Below are positions 56,183 to 64,000 of a stretch of DNA of 64,000 nt, in pieces (position 1 is the first letter of the stretch; each line of letters begins with the position of its first letter). The DNA lies in the NCBI GenBank assembly GCA_043381765.1, contig JBHJMP010000834.1, forward strand, positions 21,503 through 85,502, given 5' to 3'. The notes under the pieces are model-generated. The model had not been told where the DNA came from, made no database searches, and worked only from the letters and a program-made list of their open reading frames with translations. Made by a program: the position numbers and the translations under genes. The stretch comes from Collodictyon triciliatum (Eukaryota > CRuMs).

Positions 56183-56269
56183 TGCAGCTGGATGTTGTGG
56201 TCCAAAATTAATAGTAAAATTTTTAACTTCTAAAAGGGGGAGTGAACTTGTGTACAATGGTTCTTTCAT
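56183..56269 (-). CDS. nad7: nad7 exon 1
   Basis: A 29-codon first exon starts MKEPLYTSSLPLLEV and ends KNFTINFGPQHPAA, the conserved N-terminal motif of the 49-kDa subunit. It is followed directly by GTGTGATC, the group II intron start. It is too short to be found by frame length. It lies just downstream of rps11 on the same strand, so rpl6-rps13-rps11-nad7 probably form one transcript. Confidence 0.94.
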
Positions 56270-56286
56270 TAATTTCTTTTTCTTTT

Positions 56287-56646
56287 TTATACTCGTCGTC
56301 GTTTAGATGGTCTACAACCATTATGTGGGATTGGTGTTATATCATGAATAAGAGTAATTATTAAACCTTTATTTTGTAGAGAGCGTATAGCTACTTCTCG
56401 GCCATTTCCAAATCCTTGAACTTTGATTTGAACTCGATCTATTGATCTATTTACAGCGGCAGCAGCAATTTTTTCTGCTGCTAATTGCGCACCATAAGTT
56501 GTAGATCTTTTATTTTTTGTGGATGACACCATTCCAGCAGAACACCAAATTAAAGTATCACCTTTTTTATTTGTTAAGGTTATTATTGTATTATTATATG
56601 TTGATTTAATATAAACATAATGTTCAGTAAAAAAATCCGAAATCAT
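56287..56646 (-). CDS. rps11: Ribosomal protein uS11
   Basis: uS11 is a small-subunit platform protein. IKSTYNNTIITLTNKKGDTL, YGAQLAAEKIAAAA and the C-terminal DITPIPHNGCRPSKRRRV are the family marks. 119 residues, slightly short at the N-terminus. Its ATG overlaps the rps13 stop by four bases, keeping the bacterial alpha-operon order rps13-rps11. Confidence 0.97.
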   Translation of the reverse strand: MISDFFTEHYVYIKSTYNNTIITLTNKKGDTLIWCSAGMVSSTKNKRSTTYGAQLAAEKIAAAAVNRSIDRVQIKVQGFGNGREVAIRSLQNKGLIITLIHDITPIPHNGCRPSKRRRV

Positions 56647-57002
56647 ATTGTTATTCGTTTACAAGTTTTAGCATTACTATGAGTTCTTTGACCATGTACT
56701 GGTAATTTTTTAATGTGTCTTAAACCTCTATAACATTTAATCTTTTTCAACCTTTCGATATTGGCCCTCACCGTTTGTTTTAATTCTGGACCTATTATCC
56801 AAGTGGGGTGTGTTTCAAGATATTTTGATATTTTTGCTATTATTTCTTGGACTGTTTTAGGATCTTTTGTTTTTAATCTTAACGTCGGATCTAAGCCTAA
56901 ATCTGAGCAAATTTTTTGACTTCTTGTTACTCCGATACCATATATTTTAGTTAAAGCTATATACAGCGGGTTTGTTAAACCCTCTCGACCTAAAATATTC
57001 AT
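56643..57002 (-). CDS. rps13: Ribosomal protein uS13
   Basis: uS13 is a head protein at the subunit interface. ALTKIYGIGVTRSQKICSDL (helix-two-turn-helix) and the C-terminal RGLRHIKKLPVHGQRTHSNA plus KTCKR are diagnostic. 119 residues, normal. It starts three bases after rpl6 ends. No insertions. Confidence 0.97.
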   Translation of the reverse strand: MNILGREGLTNPLYIALTKIYGIGVTRSQKICSDLGLDPTLRLKTKDPKTVQEIIAKISKYLETHPTWIIGPELKQTVRANIERLKKIKCYRGLRHIKKLPVHGQRTHSNAKTCKRITI

Positions 57003-57005
57003 TGT

Positions 57006-57506
57006 TTACTTCTTCTTATTTTTATTGGACGATCCAAGCGCTATCTCGCCCCCTTCCATTAAATATCTAATACCTTGACCTTTATAACGATCAATTGGTT
57101 TTAATTTTTTAAGTTCTGCAGCCACTTTTGTAACTTCTATTAAATTTATTCCAAAAATATTTAAAACTACTGAAGGTTGGCCTATCGTTGCAGCACTTTC
57201 CATACCAATTGTTATTTCAATATTCGCTGGAATTGGGTACTCGACCCCATGACTATATCCTAATTTAAATAATAAAGTTCGATTCTGTTTACTTACTTTA
57301 TAAAAAATACCTACAATTTTTAATATAACTAAATGACCTATTGTTACTCCTTGAATCATTTGATTTAATAAACTAATAAAGGGGACACGCCGTCCCTGAT
57401 CGGGTTTTGGGATCTGTAATCTTAATTCTCCTAATGGTCCTTTTACTCGGAGTCCATTATCTTTATCCAATGTGGTCATTATGACCTTGTTACGACTTTG
57501 GCTCAT
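57006..57506 (-). CDS. rpl6: Ribosomal protein uL6
   Basis: uL6 sits near the factor-binding site of the large subunit. LRVKGPLGELRLQIPK, LGYSHGVEYPIPANIEI and the C-terminal KLKPIDRYKGQGIRYLMEGG identify it. The start is uncertain: Met at 57506 (MSQSRNKVIMTT) or Met at 57479 inside a GGTCATAATGACC palindrome. The open frame reaches 57599 through repeat-derived codons. It heads rpl6-rps13-rps11, joining spc and alpha operon remnants. Confidence 0.93.
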   Translation of the reverse strand: MSQSRNKVIMTTLDKDNGLRVKGPLGELRLQIPKPDQGRRVPFISLLNQMIQGVTIGHLVILKIVGIFYKVSKQNRTLLFKLGYSHGVEYPIPANIEITIGMESAATIGQPSVVLNIFGINLIEVTKVAAELKKLKPIDRYKGQGIRYLMEGGEIALGSSNKNKKK

Positions 57507-58106
57507 TTCGTTATTTTTGTGCGGGACTCGCTTTACTCTACGGGAGTCTGTTGTCCGAAACGTGTCGAGCGAAGTACTCATTTCCCTCTCTTCTTTCACG
57601 AAGCGTAAGGCAAGTGGCGGTCCGCTTTTCGCTCGTCTTCAAGCTGCTAACGACAGCATGAACAAGTGTGAACGCGGGTGCTTTAGCACCAGTAATCCAC
57701 CCATTCGTTCCCCTTAGACCCAGCCTACCTTTTATACTCCAAATCTGAGACCCTGTTCGCGGCGAACGTGAATAAAAAAGGTCGCAGTTGTTGGAAGCGA
57801 TGGCCGGTTCATAGTGAACACGGTCTCGTGGGACGTTCTTTTGTGGTTACCCGCTTCGCTCAGGGAGGGAATACAGCAAGGACGACCAAAGCGTGCCAGG
57901 ACCAAAGGACAAGTCAAGTATTCCTTCCGAACGATAAGTTCGTCTTTGCTTTCCGCCTTTTCCCCCTGCTACAGTATTATTGGTGTCCACTTTTCGCTCG
58001 ACTTGGACAATTACTTTAACAATGAGTGGAAGCAAAGGGGATGAGAACTATTGACGGCCGAAGAGGACCCAGTTAGCTCTGACAGCTTGACCGTTCGCGT
58101 CGTCTT
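57507..58106. other. Spacer between rpl6 and tRNA-Lys
   Basis: No gene recognised; dispersed repeats. Confidence 0.65.
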
Positions 58107-58178
58107 TGAGTGTACTGGGACTTGAACCCAGGACCTTCAACTTAAAAGGTTGTTGCTCTACCACTGAGCTATACACTC
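58107..58178 (-). tRNA. trnK(uuu): tRNA-Lys(UUU)
   Basis: Acceptor GAGTGTA/TACACTC is perfect; loop CTTTTAA gives TTT. The outer anticodon-stem pair is A-A, as in tRNA-Val and tRNA-Gly(GCC). Confidence 0.9.
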
Positions 58179-58697
58179 TCTTTCGGGCTGCGGCTGGTTG
58201 AGCGAAGCGTGTGGAAGCAAAGGTCCTTGTTATGTCCTCAATGACCCTCTATTCGCCCCCCCGCGATTGCTTAGATCGACAGGAGCACTTCGACTGCCTA
58301 AAAAGGAGCATACTAATTGACAACTGGTCAACAGCTTGACGAAGGATTATCTATATACCCGAGCGAGGCTACCGTCCGACTTCATTTCATTCGCCTCTGT
58401 CACTCCTTTTCCCTCTCCTCTCCTTGCTCTTTGTCCGGTCCTTGATCCCTAGGCACATCTATGCCGACACGGGTGGGCAGTTTGCTCAAGGTCATAGTAG
58501 ATATGCACACCCGTCAACCCCCCGAGCGAAGCTGATTGTGGCTGGTTCGCTCGCCCCTACCCCCTGTGTAAGCCCCAAGAGGAGAGACAGGGCTGCTGCT
58601 GCCCGGGAGTAGGGAAACAACTCATGACCTTGAAGGCGGGGGGGGGCCGCCGCTGGATCCGGCTTCGCCCCCTTTTGGTCAAAAGCGCTCATTTGTT
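58179..58697. other. Spacer between tRNA-Lys and nad8
   Basis: No gene recognised; dispersed repeats. Confidence 0.65.
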
Positions 58698-59141
58698 TCA
58701 CCTATAACGTCGAAGCCACTCCCATTTATTTCCATTATCTAATAATTTTTCTTTGCTATATAATAATTCTTCTCTTGTTTGAGTAGAATATTCAAAATTA
58801 GGACCTTCTACAATAGCATCTACAGGACAAGCTTCTTGGCAAAATCCACAATAAATGCATTTAGTCATATCAATATCATATTTTACTGTTCTACGACTAC
58901 CATCTTCTCTAATTAATGTTTCAATTGTTATTGCTTGAGCAGGACAAATTGCCTCACATAATTTACAAGCAATACAACGTTCTTCCCCATTATCGTATCT
59001 TCTTAAAGCGTGTTCTCCTCGAAATCTTGGACTTAAAGGTCCTTTTTCAAAAGGATAATTTAAAGTAACACTTGGCCGAAAGACCACTATTAAAGTTTTA
59101 TATAATCCTCCTACTATTTCGGTTAATAATAAACTATTCAT
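58698..59141 (-). CDS. nad8: NADH dehydrogenase subunit 8 (23-kDa, TYKY)
   Basis: This is the complex I peripheral subunit holding clusters N6a and N6b. Two 4Fe-4S motifs are present, [19 protein letters not shown] and [20 protein letters not shown], after the [20 protein letters not shown] segment. 147 residues, close to plant and protist versions without a presequence. No insertions. Confidence 0.98.
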   Translation of the reverse strand: MNSLLLTEIVGGLYKTLIVVFRPSVTLNYPFEKGPLSPRFRGEHALRRYDNGEERCIACKLCEAICPAQAITIETLIREDGSRRTVKYDIDMTKCIYCGFCQEACPVDAIVEGPNFEYSTQTREELLYSKEKLLDNGNKWEWLRRYR

Positions 59142-60000
59142 TGTTTAGTAGATAAGCGCGGAAGCTTAGGATATCACATGGTTGCTCTGAAAATGAGGCA
59201 ACAACGGAGCATGATGTGGGGGGCAGGCAAAGAGAGGAAGGAAGTTAACAAAGTTGCATTTAAGCGGCCGTTTCAATTGTTGTTTTATCCCTTTGTTTAG
59301 GCCGGTTTGTTCCTTTTCCATCTCCGTGTCGTAAGCCGGTCACAGGCGCTCGTCATAGGCGAAGCCACATTACGCTTTGGAAGCAAAGGGAACGCGCCTC
59401 CGGCCGGAGGCCTGTCTGAGCTAACGACAAACTGGCCACCCGCGACAAAGCGTGTAGGAAGGCCTTCGGCCGGCAATTGACCTTGTGCTAAAGAACGCCT
59501 CCTTTGACGCACATCATTGCTCCCCGTGCGATTGGGATGTGTGAAGTGAGGGGATCATTGTGGATTAAAGGTATCCGCCCCTGATCCGGACCCCCCGCCC
59601 TGACTGGGGGTCCCTTGCCCCCCTTTATTATCCCAAGCTCGGGATGGGATGGGATGCGCTTCGCTTGCGGAAAAGCCTTAAATGAAACGGGCGGCTTGAT
59701 AGTTTTTTCTATTCGAATCTATATACTCATATTCTACACCTCGAGCGAAAGAAAGAGCGAAAAACAGCGACATCTTCACCTTTCGCCGGGGGGGATGTTC
59801 AGCCCCCCTCCCGACTTCGAGCGAAGCGTGTTTCCCCCGAGCGAAAGAAAGAGCAGCGTGTTACCCTTGATTAACAGGCCATTATGGGAACAGGGCGGAG
59901 CGATAAAAACAGGCTTCGCCGCCTACGGTAACTCTCCGGCCTTTATTAAGCAGCAGTCTTATTAAGGCTGGATCCATTGCGCTTCGCTTGTTATTTAAGG
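59142..60000. other. Spacer between nad8 and rpl14
   Basis: About 860 bases with no recognised gene; GAGCGAAAGAAAGAGCG and other dispersed motifs occur twice each near 59740 and 59840. Confidence 0.65.
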
Positions 60001-60375
60001 TTATTTTATTCTCTCATTAGTTAGAGCAAGTAATTTTATATGATTTTTTCTTAATTCATGAGTAACTGGACCAAAAATTCTTGTTGCTAAAGGTTGACCA
60101 TTTTCTTTAATAATAGTTATAGCATTATCATTAAATGAGCGAAGCGTGCCATCTGGTCTAATTATTTCTTTTTTAGTTCTAATAACAACACCATAATGAA
60201 CTTCTCCTTTTTTTAGGAAGAAACCTCTTGAGCCAATTTTACCAGGGATGGCATCTTTAATACTAACTACGATAACGTCTCCAATTGTGGCGTATTTTCC
60301 TGTGATTTTTATTGTTTCAGCTATTTTTCCACCACTATTATCAGATATTTTTACTCTAGTAGATTTTAAAATCAT
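60001..60375 (-). CDS. rpl14: Ribosomal protein uL14
   Basis: uL14 is a large-subunit interface protein. STRVKISDNSGGKIAETIKI, VVSIKDAIPGKIG and DNAITIIKENGQPLATRIFG followed by PVTHELR are characteristic. 124 residues, normal. The turn normally reading like GSYIKFDDN is GTLRSFNDN here, coded by a GAGCGAAGCGTGCC element, so a repeat has replaced residues without changing length. It follows rpl16 by 12 nt. Confidence 0.97.
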   Translation of the reverse strand: MILKSTRVKISDNSGGKIAETIKITGKYATIGDVIVVSIKDAIPGKIGSRGFFLKKGEVHYGVVIRTKKEIIRPDGTLRSFNDNAITIIKENGQPLATRIFGPVTHELRKNHIKLLALTNERIK

Positions 60376-60387
60376 AATGGTATATAA

Positions 60388-60858
60388 TTAATTAAGGTTG
60401 GGAGTAGCGACTGTATTAATTGGTAATTTAATTTTACCGGCCTTTAGCCAGCTTTTAATGGTACTCGCTTTGTTTTTTTGATGATCTCCCTTATGCGTTT
60501 CACTTGAAGAAAGGGAAGTAGCCAGTGATACTTCAAATAATATTTGTCCAGGTTTAACTTTTGCAACCCAAAAACTTGGAACACCTTTACCTTTACCCAT
60601 TCTAACTTCAGTAGGTTTTTCAGTAACAGGAGTATGTGGGAATATTCTAATCCAAACTTGTGCTAATCGTCCGTGTCCCTGTTTTTTTATTTCCTTATTA
60701 ATTGCTTTTAGGGCTGATTCGATTTGTTTAGCAGTTATTCGTCCATATTCTAATGCTCTTAATCCAAATGAGCCATAACATAAAAAATCCTCTTTTATTC
60801 CTTTACCTATTTTACCTTTTTGAACTTTTCTATATTTAACTTTTCTTGGTTGTAGCAT
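60388..60858 (-). CDS. rpl16: Ribosomal protein uL16
   Basis: uL16 contacts A-site tRNA in the large subunit. It shows the start MLQPRKVKYRKVQKGK, then YGRITAKQIESALKAINKEI, VWIRIFPHTPVTEKPTEVRM and GKGKGVPSFWVAKVKPGQIL. 156 residues; the excess over about 135 is an insert (SLSSSETHKGDHQKN) before the last helix. It starts one base after rps3 ends, keeping the S10-operon order rps3-rpl16. Confidence 0.97.
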   Translation of the reverse strand: MLQPRKVKYRKVQKGKIGKGIKEDFLCYGSFGLRALEYGRITAKQIESALKAINKEIKKQGHGRLAQVWIRIFPHTPVTEKPTEVRMGKGKGVPSFWVAKVKPGQILFEVSLATSLSSSETHKGDHQKNKASTIKSWLKAGKIKLPINTVATPNLN

Positions 60859-60859
60859 T

Positions 60860-61495
60860 TTAATTTATCCAAACTTTTATTCCTATTACACCAAATTTAG
60901 TGTGGGCCTTAGCAAAACCATAATTTACTTTAACACTGATGGTTTGTAATGGGATTCTACCTATTTTTATTATTTGGGTTTTTGCCATTTCTGCACCATT
61001 TAATCTACCTGAACATAAGATTTTTAAACCTTTTAAAGGTGAAGATGAAGAGCGGGGTTTAACAAATTCAGAAATTAAAGCTGCTACATCTTTAAATGGT
61101 GATGAGGTTTTCTTTTCTATTCTTTTTGCAATTAATTCTGCTAAGGTTTTTGCACCCACTGTAGAGCCGAACCCATCTAAAAAATATATAATAAGACAAA
61201 GCTTTGATTTAGTTAAATTCTCAATAAATTTTGATATGTGGAGACGAAGCGCTGCATTCATAGTGAACGCGCTTTGCTTGACCACATCACTCCATATTTG
61301 TAATTTTACAATACAAAGCCTTGCTCCTCGATTAATTTGACAATCCTTTAAGTAGTAATTATTTATTTTGCACCTTGTTTCAATATATTTTATTATTTGT
61401 AAGTCCTCGTGTAATAGTTTATCAAAATGTTTTAAACTATACCAAGGGGCTGCCCGTTTATTTCGAAAGATTATTGGATTTACTTTTTGACCCAT
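60860..61495 (-). CDS. rps3: Ribosomal protein uS3
   Basis: uS3 is the mRNA-entry protein of the small subunit. The start MGQKVNPIIFRNKRAAPWYS is typical. The C-terminal domain reads LKILCSGRLNGAEMAKTQII and VNYGFAKAHTKFGVIGIKVW. About 211 residues. One short insertion around AFTMNAALRL contains a GTTCACTATGAA-type element. Open codons upstream of 61495 are spacer. It heads rps3-rpl16-rpl14. Confidence 0.96.
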   Translation of the reverse strand: MGQKVNPIIFRNKRAAPWYSLKHFDKLLHEDLQIIKYIETRCKINNYYLKDCQINRGARLCIVKLQIWSDVVKQSAFTMNAALRLHISKFIENLTKSKLCLIIYFLDGFGSTVGAKTLAELIAKRIEKKTSSPFKDVAALISEFVKPRSSSSPLKGLKILCSGRLNGAEMAKTQIIKIGRIPLQTISVKVNYGFAKAHTKFGVIGIKVWIN

Positions 61496-61848
61496 TGTTA
61501 TATTGATTTTATAAGCTCGGGTATTCAAATCCGGCCGGGCGGGTCCCCTATATACCCCCAAGCTGGTCAACGTTAACCCCACAATCAGGGCAACACAATG
61601 AACTGCGTCAAGCCGGGAGAGGAGAGAAGCGAAAGAGGCGAGTAACGACAGCGAGTGAAGCGAGAAGGGGGGAGGGGCGCAGAGCGAAGCGACCTCGTTC
61701 TTTTCTTTTTATACCCCATTATGGAAAACAGAGACCGGCGAACAGACCACTCGGACCAGCCTAATGTTATCGATCCCGTAACGACCGTCCTTGCCGTCCT
61801 TACTCTTCCCGTTTTCCACCGCTTAAAGGAAGGGGACAACGACAAAAA
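61496..61848. other. Spacer between rps3 and rps10
   Basis: No gene seen; GC-rich repeats including a GAGAAGGGGGGAGGGGCGCAG element that also occurs near 50190. Confidence 0.65.
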
Positions 61849-61886
61849 GGTCTCCACATGATACAGAATTGAGCTATGTGGAGACC
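61849..61886 (-). terminator. 11-bp hairpin directly after rps10
   Basis: GGTCTCCACAT pairs with ATGTGGAGACC across a 16-nt loop, flanked by AAAA and TTTT. It begins three bases past the rps10 stop on the rps10 strand, so a transcript-end or processing role is likely. Confidence 0.5.
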
Positions 61887-61889
61887 CTT

Positions 61890-62351
61890 TTATCTCCCTA
61901 TCCGAATTTCAGTCAGATCAAGACGAAGCCGAACTCCAACTGGTAATTTTTCTAAATGGGATGTGGGTGAAGCCGATGGGGCAAACCCATCAATAATTAA
62001 AGTAGGATGAATCATGCCTTTAATCACCCCGCCTGTTTGATTCGTTGCTGCGGTTTTCGAAATGGTTTGAACCCTGTCATTCGACCTTGAATGAGGTATA
62101 GCTGGTGATGTGAAGACGGGTTCACAACGCGTTGCCCCGCTTGGTTGGCAACCGATCTTATTATGATCAACCATTATTATTGAACTTTTTCTTATTTGTT
62201 GTTCTAATTGATCTCTAGATTTTTTATCAATATGTGGACTTCTTAAAACAGTAAATCGTTTAATTTTTTTAGGATGCATTATAGAGGAATTAACCGAAAA
62301 TGGCCATCCTTCTAATGTTACAGAATAAGAATGAATGTGAAGAGTTTTCAT
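61890..62351 (-). CDS. rps10: Ribosomal protein uS10
   Basis: uS10 is a head protein of the small subunit. Recognised from MKTLHIHSYSVTLEG, PKKIKRFTVLRSPHIDKKSRDQLE and the C-terminal LEKLPVGVRLRLDLTEI. 153 residues against about 105 normally. The extra residues form one block (KIGCQPSGATRCEPVFTSPA to about VIKGMIHP) that is partly repeat-derived (GGTTCACAACG, GGTCGAATGACAGG). It ends next to a strong hairpin. Confidence 0.92.
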   Translation of the reverse strand: MKTLHIHSYSVTLEGWPFSVNSSIMHPKKIKRFTVLRSPHIDKKSRDQLEQQIRKSSIIMVDHNKIGCQPSGATRCEPVFTSPAIPHSRSNDRVQTISKTAATNQTGGVIKGMIHPTLIIDGFAPSASPTSHLEKLPVGVRLRLDLTEIRIGR

Positions 62352-62511
62352 AGGCGTTTATTGAGGCGAAGCCGGTTGTCCTCCCTTTGGCCGGAAGGAA
62401 CGCTTGAAGGGGGCAGCCGTTACGATCTTGCTCCCCGTAGCGGTCGAGCAAAGCACATGTGTGGGACCAACACGCTTCACTGAACCCACCGGCCCCTGAC
62501 CTGGATGCATT

Positions 62512-62585
62512 TAGCCTTAGGAGGGCATGATCCTCCGACATTACCATTATGAGTGGTATGTTCTAACCAACTGAACTATAAGGCC
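62512..62585 (-). tRNA. trnI(cau): tRNA-Ile(CAU)
   Basis: Acceptor GGCCTTA/TAAGGCT pairs with one G-U; anticodon stem TACCA/TGGTA region with loop CTCATAA gives CAT. The overall sequence resembles plant and protist mitochondrial tRNA-Ile(CAU), whose C is modified to lysidine to read AUA. Confidence 0.82.
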
Positions 62586-64000
62586 TTAGGGCGTAGGTTG
62601 GTTGGGTTCCCATTATATGGGAGGAAATGAAAATACCTGCAGCGGCCGAAGGCCACTCAGTGGGGGGGGGCGAGAGGGCGACCAAGAGGCTGCATTTTCA
62701 TCTTCTGTCGTTACGACCACTTACATACCCCAAGAGAGGCGAGAGGAGCGAGAGAACGAAAAACGGATGGGGAGCGAACACCCGCGTCGTCGTAACAACG
62801 CTCCGCCCCAAGGAATGAATGAAATGGGCTTACGACCGTTTGGTTTGGCTCGGCAAGCCTTTCTCCTTCATAAGCCAGTCGGGCTTCCACCTTTTACACG
62901 CTTTTATACTCTTTGAGCCGCAGGGCATTGTATAAAATAAGACGCTTCGAACCGGAAACAAAGCTAACACCGGGTGGTGATGGTAGATGTGGTCACTGCC
63001 GCATCGAGGGTATATGACCTTTTAGACCGGAAAGGGGGGAACTGTGATAAGGCCGGCTCCCTAATAAGCGCATCAAGGTCGAATGACAGCTTGAAGCGAG
63101 GACATCGAACGCTTGGGAATCAAGGTCGAATGACCGGCACCATTGTGAACGTGTTACCCCACATCAAGGACGTTACGACCGGGTTCCACTTGTATAATAA
63201 AGGTAGGGTAAAAAGTAAGGAGAGTCCATTCGTTTGGTGGGCACCTTTTCCTTTTCCCTTCGCCTCTGTCACTGCTTATAACCGGCCGAAGGGCTCAATC
63301 AATCAATCGATCGATCGGCGATCAATTGAGAGGCCCTCACCACGTATGACCCTTTACCCTAAAACAGAATTGACGCAGCGGACTGGTAGTAGAGGTCACA
63401 GTGACCGCAATGCAGCCAAAGTGGGTTGTCACCTCATTTCCGGTGCATCCCATAGTGCATGTTTTCTTTGCCCCGTCCGATCTTGCCCGTTCTTCGATGC
63501 TACGGGGACTTGCCCGTTCTTCGATGCTACGGGGACATAAGGCCTTGGTAAGGTTTAACAAGATTAAAATTAAGTACCAAAAGTTTAAGGTCGCAACGAC
63601 CGCAAGTCATTGCTGAACGAGCGAACGATGATGATGAGGGTCAAGGTCAGGGACCGTATAGGGCGGACCAAAGACATAGGGGGCCGGAACGACAGTTGGA
63701 AGCGCAATCTTGCGCTTCGCTTCGCTTCGCTTCCCTTCCCCACTCTTTGCTGATAACACGAATGACGCTTCACTCCCCCCTTCCACTCTCCTACGCTACG
63801 GACCTTAACTCCGGTCTTCCAAGAGGAAGGACGGTCAATACGAAAGCTTGAGCTAAAGTTGAGCGACTGCAGCTTCGACCTGGGGAGCAAAAGTGGCCTT
63901 CGGTAGGTTCACTTGTCTTTGTGGCCTTAACAGTAATGTTTGGTTCAACAACCCAACCCTGGTATCCTTGCACCCATCTTGCTCGGCACTTCCCCCCCCC
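62586..64000. other. Repeat spacer at the window end
   Basis: About 1.4 kb without a recognised gene. Repeats include two copies of a 26-nt unit (CCCGTTCTTCGATGCTACGG...) at 63485-63536 and a CGCTT array near 63712. All open frames here are repeat-derived. Confidence 0.65.
63485..63536. repeat. 26-nt tandem duplication
   Basis: Two exact head-to-tail copies starting CCCGTTCTTCGATGCTACGG. Confidence 0.9.

Noticed and set aside
59615-59965. 116-codon plus-strand frame between nad8 and rpl14
   Set aside because: Peptide consists of repeat translations (ERKSEKQRH, ERSVFPPSERKSS); no homology visible.

Overview
This window is a stretch of a large, gene-rich mitochondrial genome from a protist. 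It carries respiratory genes (nad2, 3, 4, 4L, 5, 6, 7, 8, 11; cob; cox1; cox2; atp4, 6, 8, 9; sdhB, C, D), cytochrome c maturation genes (ccmB, ccmC, C-terminal half of ccmF), tatC, at least 20 ribosomal protein genes, an SSU rRNA and 21 tRNA genes. nad7/nad8/nad11, three sdh genes, ccm genes, tatC, rpl11, rpl20, rpl31, rpl32, rpl34 and rpl35 together exclude animals, fungi and land plants. They point to a deep, gene-rich lineage of the jakobid / CRuMs / Meteora / Provora type. I cannot name the organism. The genetic code looks standard: Trp is TGG, tRNA-Trp has CCA, and TGA terminates atp6 and cob. The window is not the whole genome: no LSU rRNA, nad1, nad9, nad10, cox3 or atp1 was seen, and the rest of cox1, cox2, nad3 and ccmF is missing.

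Layout. 1-12 kb, mostly minus: a cox1 3'-part exon, rpl2, tRNAs, atp9, sdhB, ccmB, atp4, atp8, the cox2 3' exon and the ccmF C-terminal part. 13-20 kb: sdhC-sdhD (+), nad4 (-), then orf166-rps12-rps7, nad6 and the nad3 5' exon (+). 20.8-25 kb, minus: SSU rRNA, tatC, rps2. 25.5-32 kb, plus: cox1 exons 1-2, nad2, orf180, atp6. 33-36 kb, minus: nad5 in two exons. 37-40 kb, plus: cob in two exons. 40-49 kb: rps4 (-), then rpl35-rpl20-rps14-rps8, nad4L, rpl11-nad11 (+) and rpl31 (-). 49-62 kb, mostly minus: a four-tRNA cluster, rps19-rpl34, rpl32, nad7 (two exons), rps11-rps13-rpl6, nad8, rpl14-rpl16-rps3, rps10, with ccmC on plus. Fragments of bacterial ribosomal operons survive (rps12-rps7; rps3-rpl16-rpl14; rpl6-rps13-rps11; rpl35-rpl20).

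Two things stand out. First, cox1 is in pieces on opposite strands about 22 kb apart. The detached exon is preceded by a recognisable 34-nt group II domain V with no room for domain VI, which is strong sequence evidence for trans-splicing. nad3, cox2 and the far end of cox1 look broken in the same way. Ordinary cis introns are also present: group I in cox1, cob and nad5, group II in nad7. Second, AT-rich coding islands sit in GC-rich spacers built almost wholly of short dispersed palindromes (GGTC-N5-GACC and GTTC-N5-GAAC classes, GGGCGTACGCCC, GAGCGAAGCG and others) plus minisatellites. The same elements have entered many genes in frame (ccmB, rps2, rps7, rps19, rpl11, rpl35, nad11, sdhC) and the SSU rRNA.
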